Source: an uncultured Cytophagales bacterium (GTDB lineage Bacteria > Bacteroidota > Bacteroidia > Cytophagales > Thermonemataceae). From it: a stretch of DNA of 64,000 nt. The notes below the pieces were generated by a model. That model was given only the letters and a program-made list of their open reading frames with translations. It searched no databases and had not been told where the DNA came from. Position numbers and translations under genes: made by a program. The stretch covers positions 1 through 64,000 of the forward strand of contig CALEMF010000048.1 in the NCBI GenBank assembly GCA_937911505.1, given 5' to 3'. Every line of letters begins with the position of its first letter. The stretch's first letter is position 1. Positions 1 to 9,498 of this stretch are shown one piece after another.

Positions 1-51
1 CCCACAGCGCCGATGATAGTGGAGTCACATTTGCTAAAGTAGGTCGCCGCC
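1..51 (+). rRNA. rrf: 5S ribosomal RNA, 3' end (partial)
   Basis: The first ~50 bases match the 3' third of a Bacteroidota 5S rRNA: a GCCGATG core, then the closing AGTAGGTCGCCGCC. The 5' part lies outside the window. A strong terminator about 40 bases further on fits the end of an rRNA operon. The exact 3' end is inferred. Confidence 0.82.
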
Positions 52-90
52 CAATAATAATTAGATTAATAACTAATAAGTTAGTAACTA

Positions 91-119
91 AGCGCATCTA
101 TAACAGATGCGCTTTTTTT
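91..119 (+). terminator. Rho-independent terminator after 5S rRNA
   Basis: Perfect 9-bp stem AGCGCATCT / AGATGCGCT with a 5-base loop, followed by a run of T. Its position just after the 5S gene suggests it ends the rRNA operon. Confidence 0.85.
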
Positions 120-187
120 ATGATTGAACAGATAATCTAACGAATGATCCAATGAATAATAGACCATAAAAGAATTAAATTGTAGCT

Positions 188-219
188 AAAAAGCCTGAAG
201 AATGCTCTTCAGGCTTTTT
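188..219. terminator. Bidirectional terminator between rRNA operon and glycosyltransferase gene
   Basis: Perfect 13-bp inverted repeat (188-200 with 207-219), A-rich on one side and T-rich on the other, so it can act on either strand. It would stop leftward transcripts from the gene ending at 257 and read-through from the rRNA operon. Confidence 0.75.
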
Positions 220-256
220 GGTTATAAAAGGGGTAGTAAACAGAAGTATCGTCCAT

Positions 257-1357
257 TTACAAGCGTGTAAATAATGCTCGCATGCTTTCCAAATGCTTAT
301 CGAGTGTATATGTCTTTAAAAAAGTATCACGCCCTCTCTGTCCCATATTTCGCGCAATATCAGGATTTTGTATTAAAAATTCTATTTTCTCTGCCAAAGA
401 CGCTGCATCTTTTGGCTCTGCTAATAGACCAGTGACTTGCTCTTCCACTATGTCAGGAATGGCGCGCCACTTTGTGGTTACTATCGGTAATTCAAACATC
501 ATGGCTTCTAGTGATACGTTACCGAAAGATTCTGCCTCAAAAAAGGTAGGAAAGCATAGTGCATCTGCTTTTACAAAATAATCCCATTTATCACTGCCTG
601 TTTTAACACCTGCCAAGTTGATATATTGCCCTAGTTTTTCTTGTTTACAGTATTTTTTAAATGTCTCTTCAAATTCTTCAGAAATAAAATCACCTACCAA
701 GTCTAGGTGAATTTTGTATCCCTGTATCAATAGCTTTTTTATAGCCTTTAGCAATACTAATACTCCTTTACTTTCTCTAAGAAGCCCAATGTATAGTATA
801 TTAAAAACCTCATTTTTAGAGCGTTTAATGGGTAAATAGGAAATCGCAGCGTCTTCTAATCCATTTCTGATAACAACAATTTCTTTGGATTGAAAGTATT
901 TTCCATCCGCGGGATTCAATGCTGAAAGTTGGATAGATACACTTGGTTTCCTATAGATGAAAAAAGCGAGCTTTCTAAAAGCAAAAGAACATTTCTGCAA
1001 ATATTCTGAAATACCTGCCGCCCTGAAGTGATAGACAGTATGCCTAAAAAAAGGACGAATAACGGCTAAAATTAATAAATCGCGAATAATGGGACTCAGA
1101 TTAGGCCCTGCAGGTGGATAGTAGAGTACATTAATCTTGTATTTGAATTTATATAAAATAGCTTTGTAGATGATGTGAAAGACATGAAAGAATTTAGCAA
1201 TACTGGGTTTCCCAATGGATTTGGCGCTTTTAGAGAAAGACATGCGAACATGATAAATTTTTACATCTTCAAAGTTAGCATTCACTAAGCGAGCTATCAT
1301 CAAAGCTTGTCCGTGATAGGGGGGAGGTATTTGTCCTATAACAAGGATCTTTTTCAT
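257..1357 (-). CDS. Glycosyltransferase family 4 (GT-B fold)
   Basis: A 366-residue glycosyltransferase of the GT4/GT1 group, which moves a sugar from an activated donor onto a growing surface polysaccharide at the cytoplasmic face of the inner membrane. The N-terminus has the glycine-rich GQIPPPYHG acceptor-side loop. The C-terminal half carries the typical YIGLLRESKG strand-loop (about residue 187) and the donor-binding SFGNVSLEAMMFELPIV segment (about residue 280) with the family's conserved Glu. No signal peptide. It is the last gene of a minus-strand run with a methyltransferase (9 bases away) and a flippase, so it likely belongs to a small glycan operon. Donor and acceptor cannot be predicted. 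Confidence 0.85.
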   Translation of the reverse strand: MKKILVIGQIPPPYHGQALMIARLVNANFEDVKIYHVRMSFSKSAKSIGKPSIAKFFHVFHIIYKAILYKFKYKINVLYYPPAGPNLSPIIRDLLILAVIRPFFRHTVYHFRAAGISEYLQKCSFAFRKLAFFIYRKPSVSIQLSALNPADGKYFQSKEIVVIRNGLEDAAISYLPIKRSKNEVFNILYIGLLRESKGVLVLLKAIKKLLIQGYKIHLDLVGDFISEEFEETFKKYCKQEKLGQYINLAGVKTGSDKWDYFVKADALCFPTFFEAESFGNVSLEAMMFELPIVTTKWRAIPDIVEEQVTGLLAEPKDAASLAEKIEFLIQNPDIARNMGQRGRDTFLKTYTLDKHLESMRALFTRL

Positions 1358-1366
1358 GCTTACTTC

Positions 1367-2056
1367 TTAAGAAATAATATTATAAGAAGTGCCTGTTAAG
1401 ATATAGGCAAAAGAATAGTTAGCGTACTTATAGGTTACGTTACACTCACTTCTCCATTTTTTCAAAATCTTTTTTTCCGCCCCTCGATTGGCATCGTCTA
1501 AAAAAACAGCGTAACTACTATTCAAGTGTTTTTGCATAAAAGGTAAGGCTGGGTAGCGCTTCATCTTCCCATCGGCAATAGGACCGTCTATAAACACAAA
1601 GTCAAAGTTTTCTTGTTGCTCTATAATCGTTTTGATTGTAGTTGTGTTATACCAAGTCAAATTGGGTAAGTATTCATCAGAGGTTTGTAATTCGCTATGA
1701 ATGAAAGTAACGTAATCTGTTAGCCCCTCAAGTGCTAAGGAAGTTTTAAGTAAGGCAATCCACTGAGCATCGTGCTCTACAGAATACAAATGTGTATCGG
1801 TTAAATTATTTCTTTTTATCAATCGGGCAATTACAACCGTAGAAACACCCGCCCCAAACTCAATCAGGTTTTTACGTTGATTGATAAGAATATCATTGAT
1901 CATAAAATATAAGGAATGTGGGCGAATAGCAGAAGTGCTAATAGGTATTATACTGGGTGTATCTAGTAGGGTTTGTAATGCCGTAAGTGCATAAACATCA
2001 TTACTTTTTTTACGTCTCAAGAACCTATAATAAATATTTCTAAGTTCTTCCTTCAT
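1367..2056 (-). CDS. Class I SAM-dependent methyltransferase-like protein
   Basis: 229 residues. A Rossmann-type SAM-binding motif, IEFGAGVSTVVIARL, lies near residue 85. It is followed by a motif-II-like YSVEHD and by a FDFVFIDGP strand near residue 150, as in sugar or O-methyltransferases that modify polysaccharide residues. The last part has FLDDANR. It sits between a flippase gene (16 bases upstream) and a glycosyltransferase gene (9 bases downstream), so methylation of a glycan or its precursor is the likely role. This is inferred from context; the substrate is unknown. Confidence 0.65.
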   Translation of the reverse strand: MKEELRNIYYRFLRRKKSNDVYALTALQTLLDTPSIIPISTSAIRPHSLYFMINDILINQRKNLIEFGAGVSTVVIARLIKRNNLTDTHLYSVEHDAQWIALLKTSLALEGLTDYVTFIHSELQTSDEYLPNLTWYNTTTIKTIIEQQENFDFVFIDGPIADGKMKRYPALPFMQKHLNSSYAVFLDDANRGAEKKILKKWRSECNVTYKYANYSFAYILTGTSYNIIS

Positions 2057-2072
2057 ATTAATCTTATTTTAG

Positions 2073-3356
2073 TTATTTCAATAAAGAGGCTATTTTAGGT
2101 ATACTTTTGATTTGTAAGAAAGCCATATTTCGAACAAATAACAAGTCACCCAAAAACCCAACAAAAGCATAAGAAATGACGGAGGCAAAGGCTGCTCCTT
2201 TTGCTCCGTAGTTTGGTATAAGCCAAAGATTGAGTGTAATATTGATACCTACCGCTAGAACCGCTTTGTATAAAGTGACAAAGGTCTTATTTTCTAAGGC
2301 CAGGTATCGATTGGTAATGTAACTGGTATTGGCGAATAAATTTGTAAATATATATATCTGCAAAATAACTACTGTCGGTGCGTAACGTTGTCCAAAACTA
2401 TTCATTACTATAAAATCTGCAAAAAATAATATACCCGAAAGCATGAATATACTGAACCATATGAGCGCTGAGTACAAGGTTTGAATATTTTGTAGGTACT
2501 TCTCTTGTGATATTTGCCTTGCTTCTATAACCTTTGGGAAAAATACTATAGCTACTACGTGAGGAATGTGAAAAAGTGCTTCAGATATTTTTACGCCTGC
2601 CGAATAATACCCTAAGACAGATTCATCTACAAAGTTCTTGAGCATAATTTGGTCTATGCGAAGATGAATGAGCATAGAAACATTCGAGAGCATAAAGAAT
2701 AAACCATCTTTAAGTAGCGTATCTGCAACCGATTTTTTAAAGGTAAAGGTTTTGATTTTTTCTTTCTTAGGGTGCTTTTGATAAAAAATCAAGAAAAATA
2801 ACGCAGTGGCTACAAACTCTAACAGGTGCAAAACCCCAAAGAAAAGAATAGAATACTGAAATACTAAAGCATACAGCTTGACAACAAAAACAAAGATAAA
2901 ACCAAAAAAGCGTGCAAAAGTAACTTGCTTTAGGTCGTTGATTGCTTGAAAAAAATAATCGAATACATCAAAAGACTGAAAAATAAACATAAACGACCAA
3001 ATCAGACAGAGGTTAAAAACTATGTCTAAGTCGATGTTGAGTAAATGTAGTGTCAATAGAAGGATTAGCATTAACACAACGGCAAAAACAATACGTAAAA
3101 TAATAGCAGTACCCAATATTTTACTTGCGGGGAGTTGTTTTTTTACCAGCTCTCTTACCACAATTACATCTAAACCAAGTGGTGCAAAAGCACTAAAAAT
3201 AGTAACAATAGCCAAAGCATAACTCCAAGCGCCGAATAGCTCAGGCTGTAAATAACGAGCAAGCCAAACAACAAAAATTAAGTTTCCACCAAGCCTCAAG
3301 AACTTATCTAAAAATAACCAAAGAATATTTTTTAGGTTTTTTCGTCTATTTTCCAT
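2073..3356 (-). CDS. Polysaccharide/oligosaccharide flippase (Wzx-like, MOP superfamily)
   Basis: About 427 residues, almost entirely hydrophobic helices, with the N-terminal pattern of O-antigen flippases: a basic start, then a helix with LGGNLIFVVWLARYLQPELFG, the usual signature of this family. It would move lipid-linked oligosaccharide across the inner membrane. An ATG at 3356 is preferred over a TTG one codon earlier. First gene of the three-gene glycan operon 3356-257. The 370-bp upstream gap has no gene and should hold the promoter. Confidence 0.85.
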   Translation of the reverse strand: MENRRKNLKNILWLFLDKFLRLGGNLIFVVWLARYLQPELFGAWSYALAIVTIFSAFAPLGLDVIVVRELVKKQLPASKILGTAIILRIVFAVVLMLILLLTLHLLNIDLDIVFNLCLIWSFMFIFQSFDVFDYFFQAINDLKQVTFARFFGFIFVFVVKLYALVFQYSILFFGVLHLLEFVATALFFLIFYQKHPKKEKIKTFTFKKSVADTLLKDGLFFMLSNVSMLIHLRIDQIMLKNFVDESVLGYYSAGVKISEALFHIPHVVAIVFFPKVIEARQISQEKYLQNIQTLYSALIWFSIFMLSGILFFADFIVMNSFGQRYAPTVVILQIYIFTNLFANTSYITNRYLALENKTFVTLYKAVLAVGINITLNLWLIPNYGAKGAAFASVISYAFVGFLGDLLFVRNMAFLQIKSIPKIASLLK

Positions 3357-3359
3357 CAA

Positions 3360-3673
3360 GTTTATACAGAGGTATTGTTAAGTTTTTATTGGAATAGAGT
3401 TAGATTAGTTTTTGGCTAATAAGGCTTGTTTAAAATCAGCGTTATTTCTGAATCTTCTTCAATCATTTATGTCGGATGTATCGTAGCCTATTGTCATTAT
3501 TTACCTTTTACTATCAGGGTAAATACCATCAATACTTTATGCACAAAATTTAAGAGCACAAAGGTAAGTGCTTTTCTCTAAACGAAGAATAACTCTATCA
3601 AGTATTTTGACTCACTGTGAAGATGGCAATGCTTTACTAGTATATTTTGGAAACCTATACCAACTACAAACAT
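3360..3673. other. Intergenic region, no gene seen
   Basis: AT-rich spacer between the start of the flippase gene and the terminator beyond the dps gene. No open reading frame, tRNA or clear repeat was recognised. It presumably holds the promoter of the leftward glycan operon. Confidence 0.5.
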
Positions 3674-3699
3674 AAAGCCTGAGTATTTACTCAGGCTTT
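3674..3699 (-). terminator. Terminator downstream of dps
   Basis: Near-perfect 12-bp inverted repeat AAAGCCTGAGTA / TACTCAGGCTTT with a 2-base loop, lying about 30 bases past the dps stop on the minus strand. The A/T-rich ends supply a T tract on either strand. Confidence 0.7.
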
Positions 3700-3727
3700 C
3701 GCTATTTTAATATAAAATGAAATATAC

Positions 3728-4195
3728 TTATTTATTATAAGCAGAGAGCATCCAAGTCGTTTTCTCTTGGGTTTGGATGTATTCAGTCATAAGGTCAACT
3801 GTACCTTCGTCGTTGGCGTCGCTAGCTACTTCTAATATTTTTCTTTCCTTTGAGATAAGTGTACTAAGGTTCTGTATCGTAGTTTCTACGGTACCTTTGG
3901 CATCTTTAATGTTTTTAGCCTCTTTTATTTCAGACTTTTCCATAAAATCAGAAAAAGCATGGAGCGGTGTATGCCCTAGGGTAAGGATACGCTCTGCTAC
4001 CTCGTCAATACTTTCGTTGGCTTGATTGTAAAGCTCTTCAAATTTAGCGTGTAACTCAAAAAAGCTATTACCGGTAATGTTCCAATGAAAGCCTCTAAGG
4101 TTTTGATAAAAAATTTCGTAGTTAGCTAAAAGGTCATTAAGGTGTTCTGCTAAGGCTGCTGCCTTGTTGGATTCAATACCTATCAGATTTTCCAT
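3728..4195 (-). CDS. dps: Dps family DNA-binding ferritin-like protein
   Basis: A 155-residue protein of normal Dps length. Dps forms a 12-subunit shell that stores iron, uses peroxide to oxidise Fe(II), and protects DNA during starvation or oxidative stress. The inter-subunit ferroxidase signature is clear: RGFHWNITGNSFFELHAKF (His and Phe/His region near residue 36-50), then Asp/Glu in SIDEVAERI. An ITLGHTP-type turn, LTLGHTPLHAFSDF, follows. Monocistronic, with its own terminator downstream. A peroxide-responsive promoter is expected but was not identified. Confidence 0.92.
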   Translation of the reverse strand: MENLIGIESNKAAALAEHLNDLLANYEIFYQNLRGFHWNITGNSFFELHAKFEELYNQANESIDEVAERILTLGHTPLHAFSDFMEKSEIKEAKNIKDAKGTVETTIQNLSTLISKERKILEVASDANDEGTVDLMTEYIQTQEKTTWMLSAYNK

Positions 4196-4300
4196 GTGTT
4201 TAATGTAGGTTTAGGTTGATGAATGTGTTTACTTAAAAATACAAGATAGTTTTTGATAATTCAAACGACTATTATGCTTCTGAGAAAATGTTTTTCTACG

Positions 4301-4885
4301 CTATTTATAGTGGTAAGAAAAGAAGAAATATAAGTAAAGCCATAGTATATCGACAAAGTGCCAATAAATAGTAACAAGCTTTAAGCGTAATTGATTGGGA
4401 GGGTTTACAGCATAAATAAAAGCATCTACGTACCTACTTTTGCGTATAGAATGCATAAAGACTAAAAGTAGTGCAATAATGCCTCCTACCAAGTGTAGTA
4501 TATGTAAACCAGAGATCACATATAAGAAGCTTCCAGATATTTTCCCGTTTTCAAAAAAGAAACCTTTATTTTTGAGTTCGCGCCAGCCTACATATTGTGT
4601 AATAATAAAAAAAACACCTAAAATAAGCGTAGTCCCTATCAAATACCTAAAAGCAAAAAAGTCTTCCTTTGAAAAAGCTTGATTGGCGTGATGTAACGTA
4701 AAACTACTAGCTAGCATAAAGAAGGTACTGATACCAAATACCTTTGGCAAATAGAAGTTTTCCCAATCTGCTCCCTCCTTACGTGCTACATACACGATGG
4801 TAAGTATAAGAAATGTAAAACTAATTCCTAAAAGACCACACCAAAGCATAAACTCCTGTGGCTCTCTTCGCTTCAACTTCAGCAT
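4301..4885 (-). CDS. Heme-copper cytochrome c oxidase subunit III
   Basis: 194 residues with five predicted membrane helices. It has the subunit III hallmarks: a SGLHILHLVGG helix with paired histidines near residue 126-130, and the closing IYWHFVDILWLYLYF helix with the conserved WHF-D-W pattern. Subunit III stabilises the catalytic subunit and shapes proton/O2 delivery in the inner membrane. It stands alone here, with no subunit I or II genes nearby, so the rest of the oxidase must be encoded elsewhere. It could be the shorter of two subunit III paralogues common in Bacteroidota. Confidence 0.88.
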   Translation of the reverse strand: MLKLKRREPQEFMLWCGLLGISFTFLILTIVYVARKEGADWENFYLPKVFGISTFFMLASSFTLHHANQAFSKEDFFAFRYLIGTTLILGVFFIITQYVGWRELKNKGFFFENGKISGSFLYVISGLHILHLVGGIIALLLVFMHSIRKSRYVDAFIYAVNPPNQLRLKLVTIYWHFVDILWLYLYFFFSYHYK

Positions 4886-5003
4886 GTATATAGGTTAATG
4901 GTTATGCTTTTCGCATGTAAACGGCTGGTCGGAGACCATTGTTTTAATACATAAGCCAGCAGCCTTTTAGGAACCGCTAGTCAATAAGAACGTACATACG
5001 TAT

Positions 5004-6644
5004 TTAAGCAATATTTTGTAAGTCCCTTACTAGTTCTTTGATTACTTCTTTATTATCAGGATCATAGCGCCAATTATTATCGAAGGCGTTTGTCACTTCT
5101 AAGTTTATTCTGTTGGCAATAGTAAGGCTATGAAACTGCGTATCTTTCTGTTGCTCTTGTTTCATATGTTTTACGACATCTTCACGAATATCAAACATTA
5201 CAAAATCAGATACTACCAACACGTCTGCTTCTTTATAATCATTAGTTTGTAATATGTTGATTGCTTCTATCAATGCAGGCGCTACGTCTGTACCTCCGTG
5301 AAAAGACATCGTCAGAAAGCGAATCAACTGATCCATAGAGTTGGTCAAGTCTAACAAATTGATCGTTTTGATGCCTATAGAAAAGTTGATCAAGAAAGCC
5401 TTTCTGTGTTCTTTTGCTGCCATTTTTAGAATAGCAAAACAGAGCGCTTTGGCTATTTGCTCAGGTGTACCTTCCATAGAGCCACTTGTATCGATACAGA
5501 CGATAAAAGGCCCTTTCTCCTTTCGCTTTATTTTTTGCTGTCTTATATGGTTGATCTTATTGCTGGTTACAAGGCTTTTTCCTTGATACTGAAAACTCAG
5601 CAGATTTTTATCAGCATACTTTTTTAAGAATACACTCTCTGTTTCGGGCAACCCCAAATAGGCAATCTCAGAGGGAAGTACATTAGGGAGGTAATTGTCT
5701 GCATGTACGCCGCCAATCTCAGTTTTCTTATCATAGTCGGTCACCCAAGCTTTATGTGTAATGATATTTTCATAGATTTCTTCCTCTATTTCGGTTTCTG
5801 CTTGGCGCATTTTTCCTAACGTGTCTGCTAGTGCTTGGATACTTTTTTCATTTTTAAGTACTTCTGCGTATTTCTTTAAGATATCAAAACCTGCCTCTTT
5901 CCAGTCACCACTCGAGATGTCCCAGAAGCGTCCAGTATCGTTGGTAAAAGGAGAAATGATAGAAACGAGCTTTTGAAACTCTTCTACCTTCGAGGAGAGC
6001 ATTTCGCCAAAGCTTTCTTTCTCTTTATTAAGCTGTTCTAGCTCATACCGAAGGCGTTTGGCCGTTAGTAATGAGCGCCACAAGGCTAGTAAATCTTCTA
6101 TGATGATCTCTAGTTGGGCTAGTTCTTCTTCATAAGCTTTTTCTTTGCGCTCCAATGCCTGTGCGTCGATAGGTTGAATGATGGTTTCAAACTTTTCCAC
6201 GTAGAAGTCAAAAGGAATTTCTGAGGAATCATACACCTCTCGTAGATAATTAATAAGGTGATACCAACTCCTTACCCAAAGAAAAGTAGGTTTGCCTATC
6301 CAGCGATTAATCTCTTTGATCTCTTCTTCGTAGGGGTTTTCTTTCTGGATCTTATCGTGCGTATCTCGCAGCCACTTAATAACATCTTCTAAAATTTGGT
6401 TACCTAAAGTGCTGTATTCTTGTGCTGTAGAAAGTACCTTGGGGGTTTCAAAAAGCTGATCCAGTGCTTCCTGTAAGTAGCTAAACTCTACGGATAGCTC
6501 TTGCTCTGTGAAGTCCTGTAGGTAAGTGTTTTGGTAACTTGGATTGATTTTTTGTTTAAGATAGTATACTAAGTAGCCTCGTGTAACTCTATCGAAGATG
6601 CTTCCAAATTCAATAAACTGGATAAAACTATCTTCTAAATGCAT
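5004..6644 (-). CDS. VWA domain protein, ViaA/CoxE-like
   Basis: 546 residues. The N-terminal two thirds is a charged, helical, coiled-coil-rich region. The C-terminal third (from about residue 375) is a von Willebrand A domain with a complete metal-ion-dependent adhesion site: CIDTSGSMEG (DxSxS), a Thr in FHGGTDVAPAL, and an Asp in VVSDFVM. The architecture matches ViaA-type proteins, which work with a MoxR-family AAA+ ATPase (RavA) in complex remodelling. No MoxR/RavA gene is adjacent, which is unusual for the family. Cytoplasmic, with no signal peptide. The role is inferred from domain order only. Confidence 0.75.
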   Translation of the reverse strand: MHLEDSFIQFIEFGSIFDRVTRGYLVYYLKQKINPSYQNTYLQDFTEQELSVEFSYLQEALDQLFETPKVLSTAQEYSTLGNQILEDVIKWLRDTHDKIQKENPYEEEIKEINRWIGKPTFLWVRSWYHLINYLREVYDSSEIPFDFYVEKFETIIQPIDAQALERKEKAYEEELAQLEIIIEDLLALWRSLLTAKRLRYELEQLNKEKESFGEMLSSKVEEFQKLVSIISPFTNDTGRFWDISSGDWKEAGFDILKKYAEVLKNEKSIQALADTLGKMRQAETEIEEEIYENIITHKAWVTDYDKKTEIGGVHADNYLPNVLPSEIAYLGLPETESVFLKKYADKNLLSFQYQGKSLVTSNKINHIRQQKIKRKEKGPFIVCIDTSGSMEGTPEQIAKALCFAILKMAAKEHRKAFLINFSIGIKTINLLDLTNSMDQLIRFLTMSFHGGTDVAPALIEAINILQTNDYKEADVLVVSDFVMFDIREDVVKHMKQEQQKDTQFHSLTIANRINLEVTNAFDNNWRYDPDNKEVIKELVRDLQNIA

Positions 6645-6722
6645 ATTTACTGGTTAAGGTGAAAACGGTTCTAGTATCTTAACCAGTATCATTAAGCAGG
6701 TGTTTAAGTCAAATAAAAACTG

Positions 6723-9386
6723 TTAGTTATTAGTACATTGTAGCTGGGCAAGCTCTTCTTCTGTAAAGATGTACTTTTTTAAAATGTGCCCTTCAATATT
6801 ACAGTAGGTTACCGAAATGGCCTCAACTCTACCTACTTCAAAAGACTTTTCGCACAAAAAGAGCGGTGCTTGAGGGGAGCCAATATTGGTAATATAACGA
6901 TACTTGAATGGGATGATTATGCCTTTCTGGTTGCTAAATACTCCAGAGACCTCTCCGGTACGTCCTTGAAAGATTATTTCCTCGTTTGGGGAAGCAGTAT
7001 CAGGAGATTTAATAAACTGTATGTCATCAAAAGTAATATTTAAAGCGGTGCTGTCTGACATATTTAAATGCTTAAACATCCAGTTACCTTCTTTTTGTAC
7101 CAAGACTACTTCATCCTTCCAAGGAATAATTTGCTGATAATCAAACGGTAAAATTTCTTCTTGATCAAGGTTGATCAGTCCTATGCTACCTTCTTTGATT
7201 ACTTTAAAGACTTGAGCATCTTCTCTAGTACAGGGTTGAGGTATTTGGTCGAAAGAAGGCGCTATAAGGGTAGCCGTTTTGGGTTCGTATAAGCCAAACT
7301 GCTGTTTATATAAAATAGGCACATAGCCTTTTGTAAGCTCTCCTATACCATCGTACTTAGCGGGGAGTAATTTTTTACCAAGGCTATCAACAAGCCCAAA
7401 CTTCCCTTTTGCACCTATGGCAATAAGGTTATCCTGTAATACGTGGATGGATTCATAGTAAGGCTTCACAATAAGTTTTCCTTGTTGGTTGTACAAGCCT
7501 TTCTTACCTATGGTATTCTCTACTAAGAGAAAATACTGCTCACTTTGCTTATTACCTTGCTCAATGGCTACTTTGGGAAAACCTTTTAGCGCTACTTCTG
7601 TACCGTTGCGAAATTTTCCTGTTACTTTACGACCCTTAAAAAACAGCGTAACATCCTTGAACAAAGCGATTGAATCATAAGCAAAAGGGGCTTTCTCTCT
7701 TCCTTGCCAATCAAATAAGCCCCACTTTTCTTCTTCTTTGGCAGCAAAGTGTTGATCATTGGCAATAACGTATTGAAAGTTTTGCTGGATTAAGGGCGTT
7801 CCTGTGCTGCGATAAACACGCCAGTCATTCTCTTCTCGTGTAATCCATCCCTTGTAGGTCGCTTGAATTTGATCGAAAGAGACAGGTAAAATAGTGCGCT
7901 TATTCTGCGACAGAATGCCGTACTTACCTTTAGAGGCTACTTTCACGTAGTGGTTCCCCAACCATTGTATATCGTCATAAACAGCATTGATAGAGATTGT
8001 TCGAGATTGTTTGAGGCGGTTAATTAATGTAGTGTTATCTGAAAACGTATAAAGACTATCTTGTTGGAAGATGATAAAACTTTTCCCTTGTAGTGAGATA
8101 TCATCGTAGCGACAAGGAACCACCTGATAGTTATGTAAGTTCATAAGCCCCCATTTTCCTCTTTGTTTTACCTTTACAAACAAGTTATTAAGCGGCTCGA
8201 TATCCTCAAAGATAGGCGGAAGCACATTAAAACCCTCTACGTGCAGTAGCCCATAACGGATATTCATACGAACAAGCATGAGATGGTTATTATAGGCTTC
8301 TACCTCATCATACTGAGCGGGAGATATTTTCTCGCCTGTCTTATCAATAATACCCAACTTACCCTCTTTAATAAAGGAAAGCCAAGGGGTTGTAATGGGC
8401 TCACATTTGTAAGGAGGCAGTATAGAATCGTACTGGCAAGGGATTTTTCTTACACTTAGTAAGTCGGAAAATCCGTACAAGTCATTATGAAAAACAGGTA
8501 TAATAAGATTATTACTTGCCTCAAGGTATTTTTCTTTATAGTGGCTTATGTCAAGGTGAGCATATTTCTTGAAGAAAGTAGCGGATTTCCCTTTGGCCGC
8601 AGATAAGTGATACAACCAAGCAAGAGCACGCTTTACCGCGGTACTCTGAGGAAAACGCCGTATGAAACGTTCGTAGCTCTCAATGGTATGATCGGTTGTA
8701 GTAATTTCAAAAATACGCCTCTGGGCTACGTTAACAGCTTGCGAGTTAGGATATTGTAGTAAGAATCGCTCGTAGCTTCGTAGTGTCTTCTCTTTTGTAA
8801 GACTGTCGAATACAAATAAATCATAGTAATACTGTGCATTTTGCGCCTGCTTAGAGTCGGGGTAGTTTTTTAAAAAGGTCTCAAAACTTTCTATAGAATT
8901 AGTGCGCTGTGCTGCTTGAAAAGCAAGGCTATCTCTCACTTCTGTAGCCTTTTTTACATAAGGAGAGGTTGCGTAAGTATCGATAAAGTGCTGGTGTTGT
9001 TGAAGATCATTTTGATCGTGCAACGTTGAATAGGCAGCTACTTCTAATTGACTTTTTAATGATAAAGCGCTATCAAGGTCTATACCGATACGTTTATAGA
9101 GCTTTTCTGCTTTGCTGAGGCTTTCATATTGGTGAATGGAACGAGTAAGATGTAAGTAAGCGGAGTCTATAGAATACTGCTGTAGAGAGTCATTTGAAAA
9201 ATAAACGGCATACAAAAAATGCAAGGCTGGATTATCATCGTCATCAACCGAATACTGATCTAAGAGAACCTTTGCTGCTTCGTAGTTACCTTGTTGTAGT
9301 TGCTTAAATGCTTTACCAATACCATCAGCCCATAGCCAAGAAGATAGTAGGCAAATAATACTCCAGCTCCAAAACACGTTTTTCAT
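6723..9386 (-). CDS. Exported WG-repeat protein with N-terminal TPR-like region
   Basis: 887 residues. It begins with a signal peptide (basic start, hydrophobic core, cleavage near SWLWADG). Residues ~25-260 hold helical repeats of TPR type, including three or four YERFL..YPNSQAV-like units typical of envelope-associated TPR modules. From about residue 300 to the end come many ~45-55-residue WG (KWGLMN-type) beta repeats: GKLGIIDKTG, IRYGLLHVEG, GKWGLMNLHN, GKYGILSQNK, EKWGLFDWQG and others. WG repeats are common in Bacteroidota and of unknown function; a scaffold or ligand-binding role is usually guessed. Likely periplasmic or surface located. The gene stands between bshC and the VWA gene on the same strand, with gaps of about 80-110 bases. 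Confidence 0.82.
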   Translation of the reverse strand: MKNVFWSWSIICLLSSWLWADGIGKAFKQLQQGNYEAAKVLLDQYSVDDDDNPALHFLYAVYFSNDSLQQYSIDSAYLHLTRSIHQYESLSKAEKLYKRIGIDLDSALSLKSQLEVAAYSTLHDQNDLQQHQHFIDTYATSPYVKKATEVRDSLAFQAAQRTNSIESFETFLKNYPDSKQAQNAQYYYDLFVFDSLTKEKTLRSYERFLLQYPNSQAVNVAQRRIFEITTTDHTIESYERFIRRFPQSTAVKRALAWLYHLSAAKGKSATFFKKYAHLDISHYKEKYLEASNNLIIPVFHNDLYGFSDLLSVRKIPCQYDSILPPYKCEPITTPWLSFIKEGKLGIIDKTGEKISPAQYDEVEAYNNHLMLVRMNIRYGLLHVEGFNVLPPIFEDIEPLNNLFVKVKQRGKWGLMNLHNYQVVPCRYDDISLQGKSFIIFQQDSLYTFSDNTTLINRLKQSRTISINAVYDDIQWLGNHYVKVASKGKYGILSQNKRTILPVSFDQIQATYKGWITREENDWRVYRSTGTPLIQQNFQYVIANDQHFAAKEEEKWGLFDWQGREKAPFAYDSIALFKDVTLFFKGRKVTGKFRNGTEVALKGFPKVAIEQGNKQSEQYFLLVENTIGKKGLYNQQGKLIVKPYYESIHVLQDNLIAIGAKGKFGLVDSLGKKLLPAKYDGIGELTKGYVPILYKQQFGLYEPKTATLIAPSFDQIPQPCTREDAQVFKVIKEGSIGLINLDQEEILPFDYQQIIPWKDEVVLVQKEGNWMFKHLNMSDSTALNITFDDIQFIKSPDTASPNEEIIFQGRTGEVSGVFSNQKGIIIPFKYRYITNIGSPQAPLFLCEKSFEVGRVEAISVTYCNIEGHILKKYIFTEEELAQLQCTNN

Positions 9387-9498
9387 AATAGGAATATAAG
9401 TGATGAAAGCACAAGATAATGTTAAAAAGATTGATAAGTAAACTATCTAAATCAATTCTATCACAATTATCAAGGTTGTTAATAAGTACGCATGAGGC

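Noticed and set aside
3360-3673. Possible tRNA gene in the gap near the flippase
   Set aside because: No cloverleaf arms, TTC-loop or CCA-end pattern could be found on either strand.
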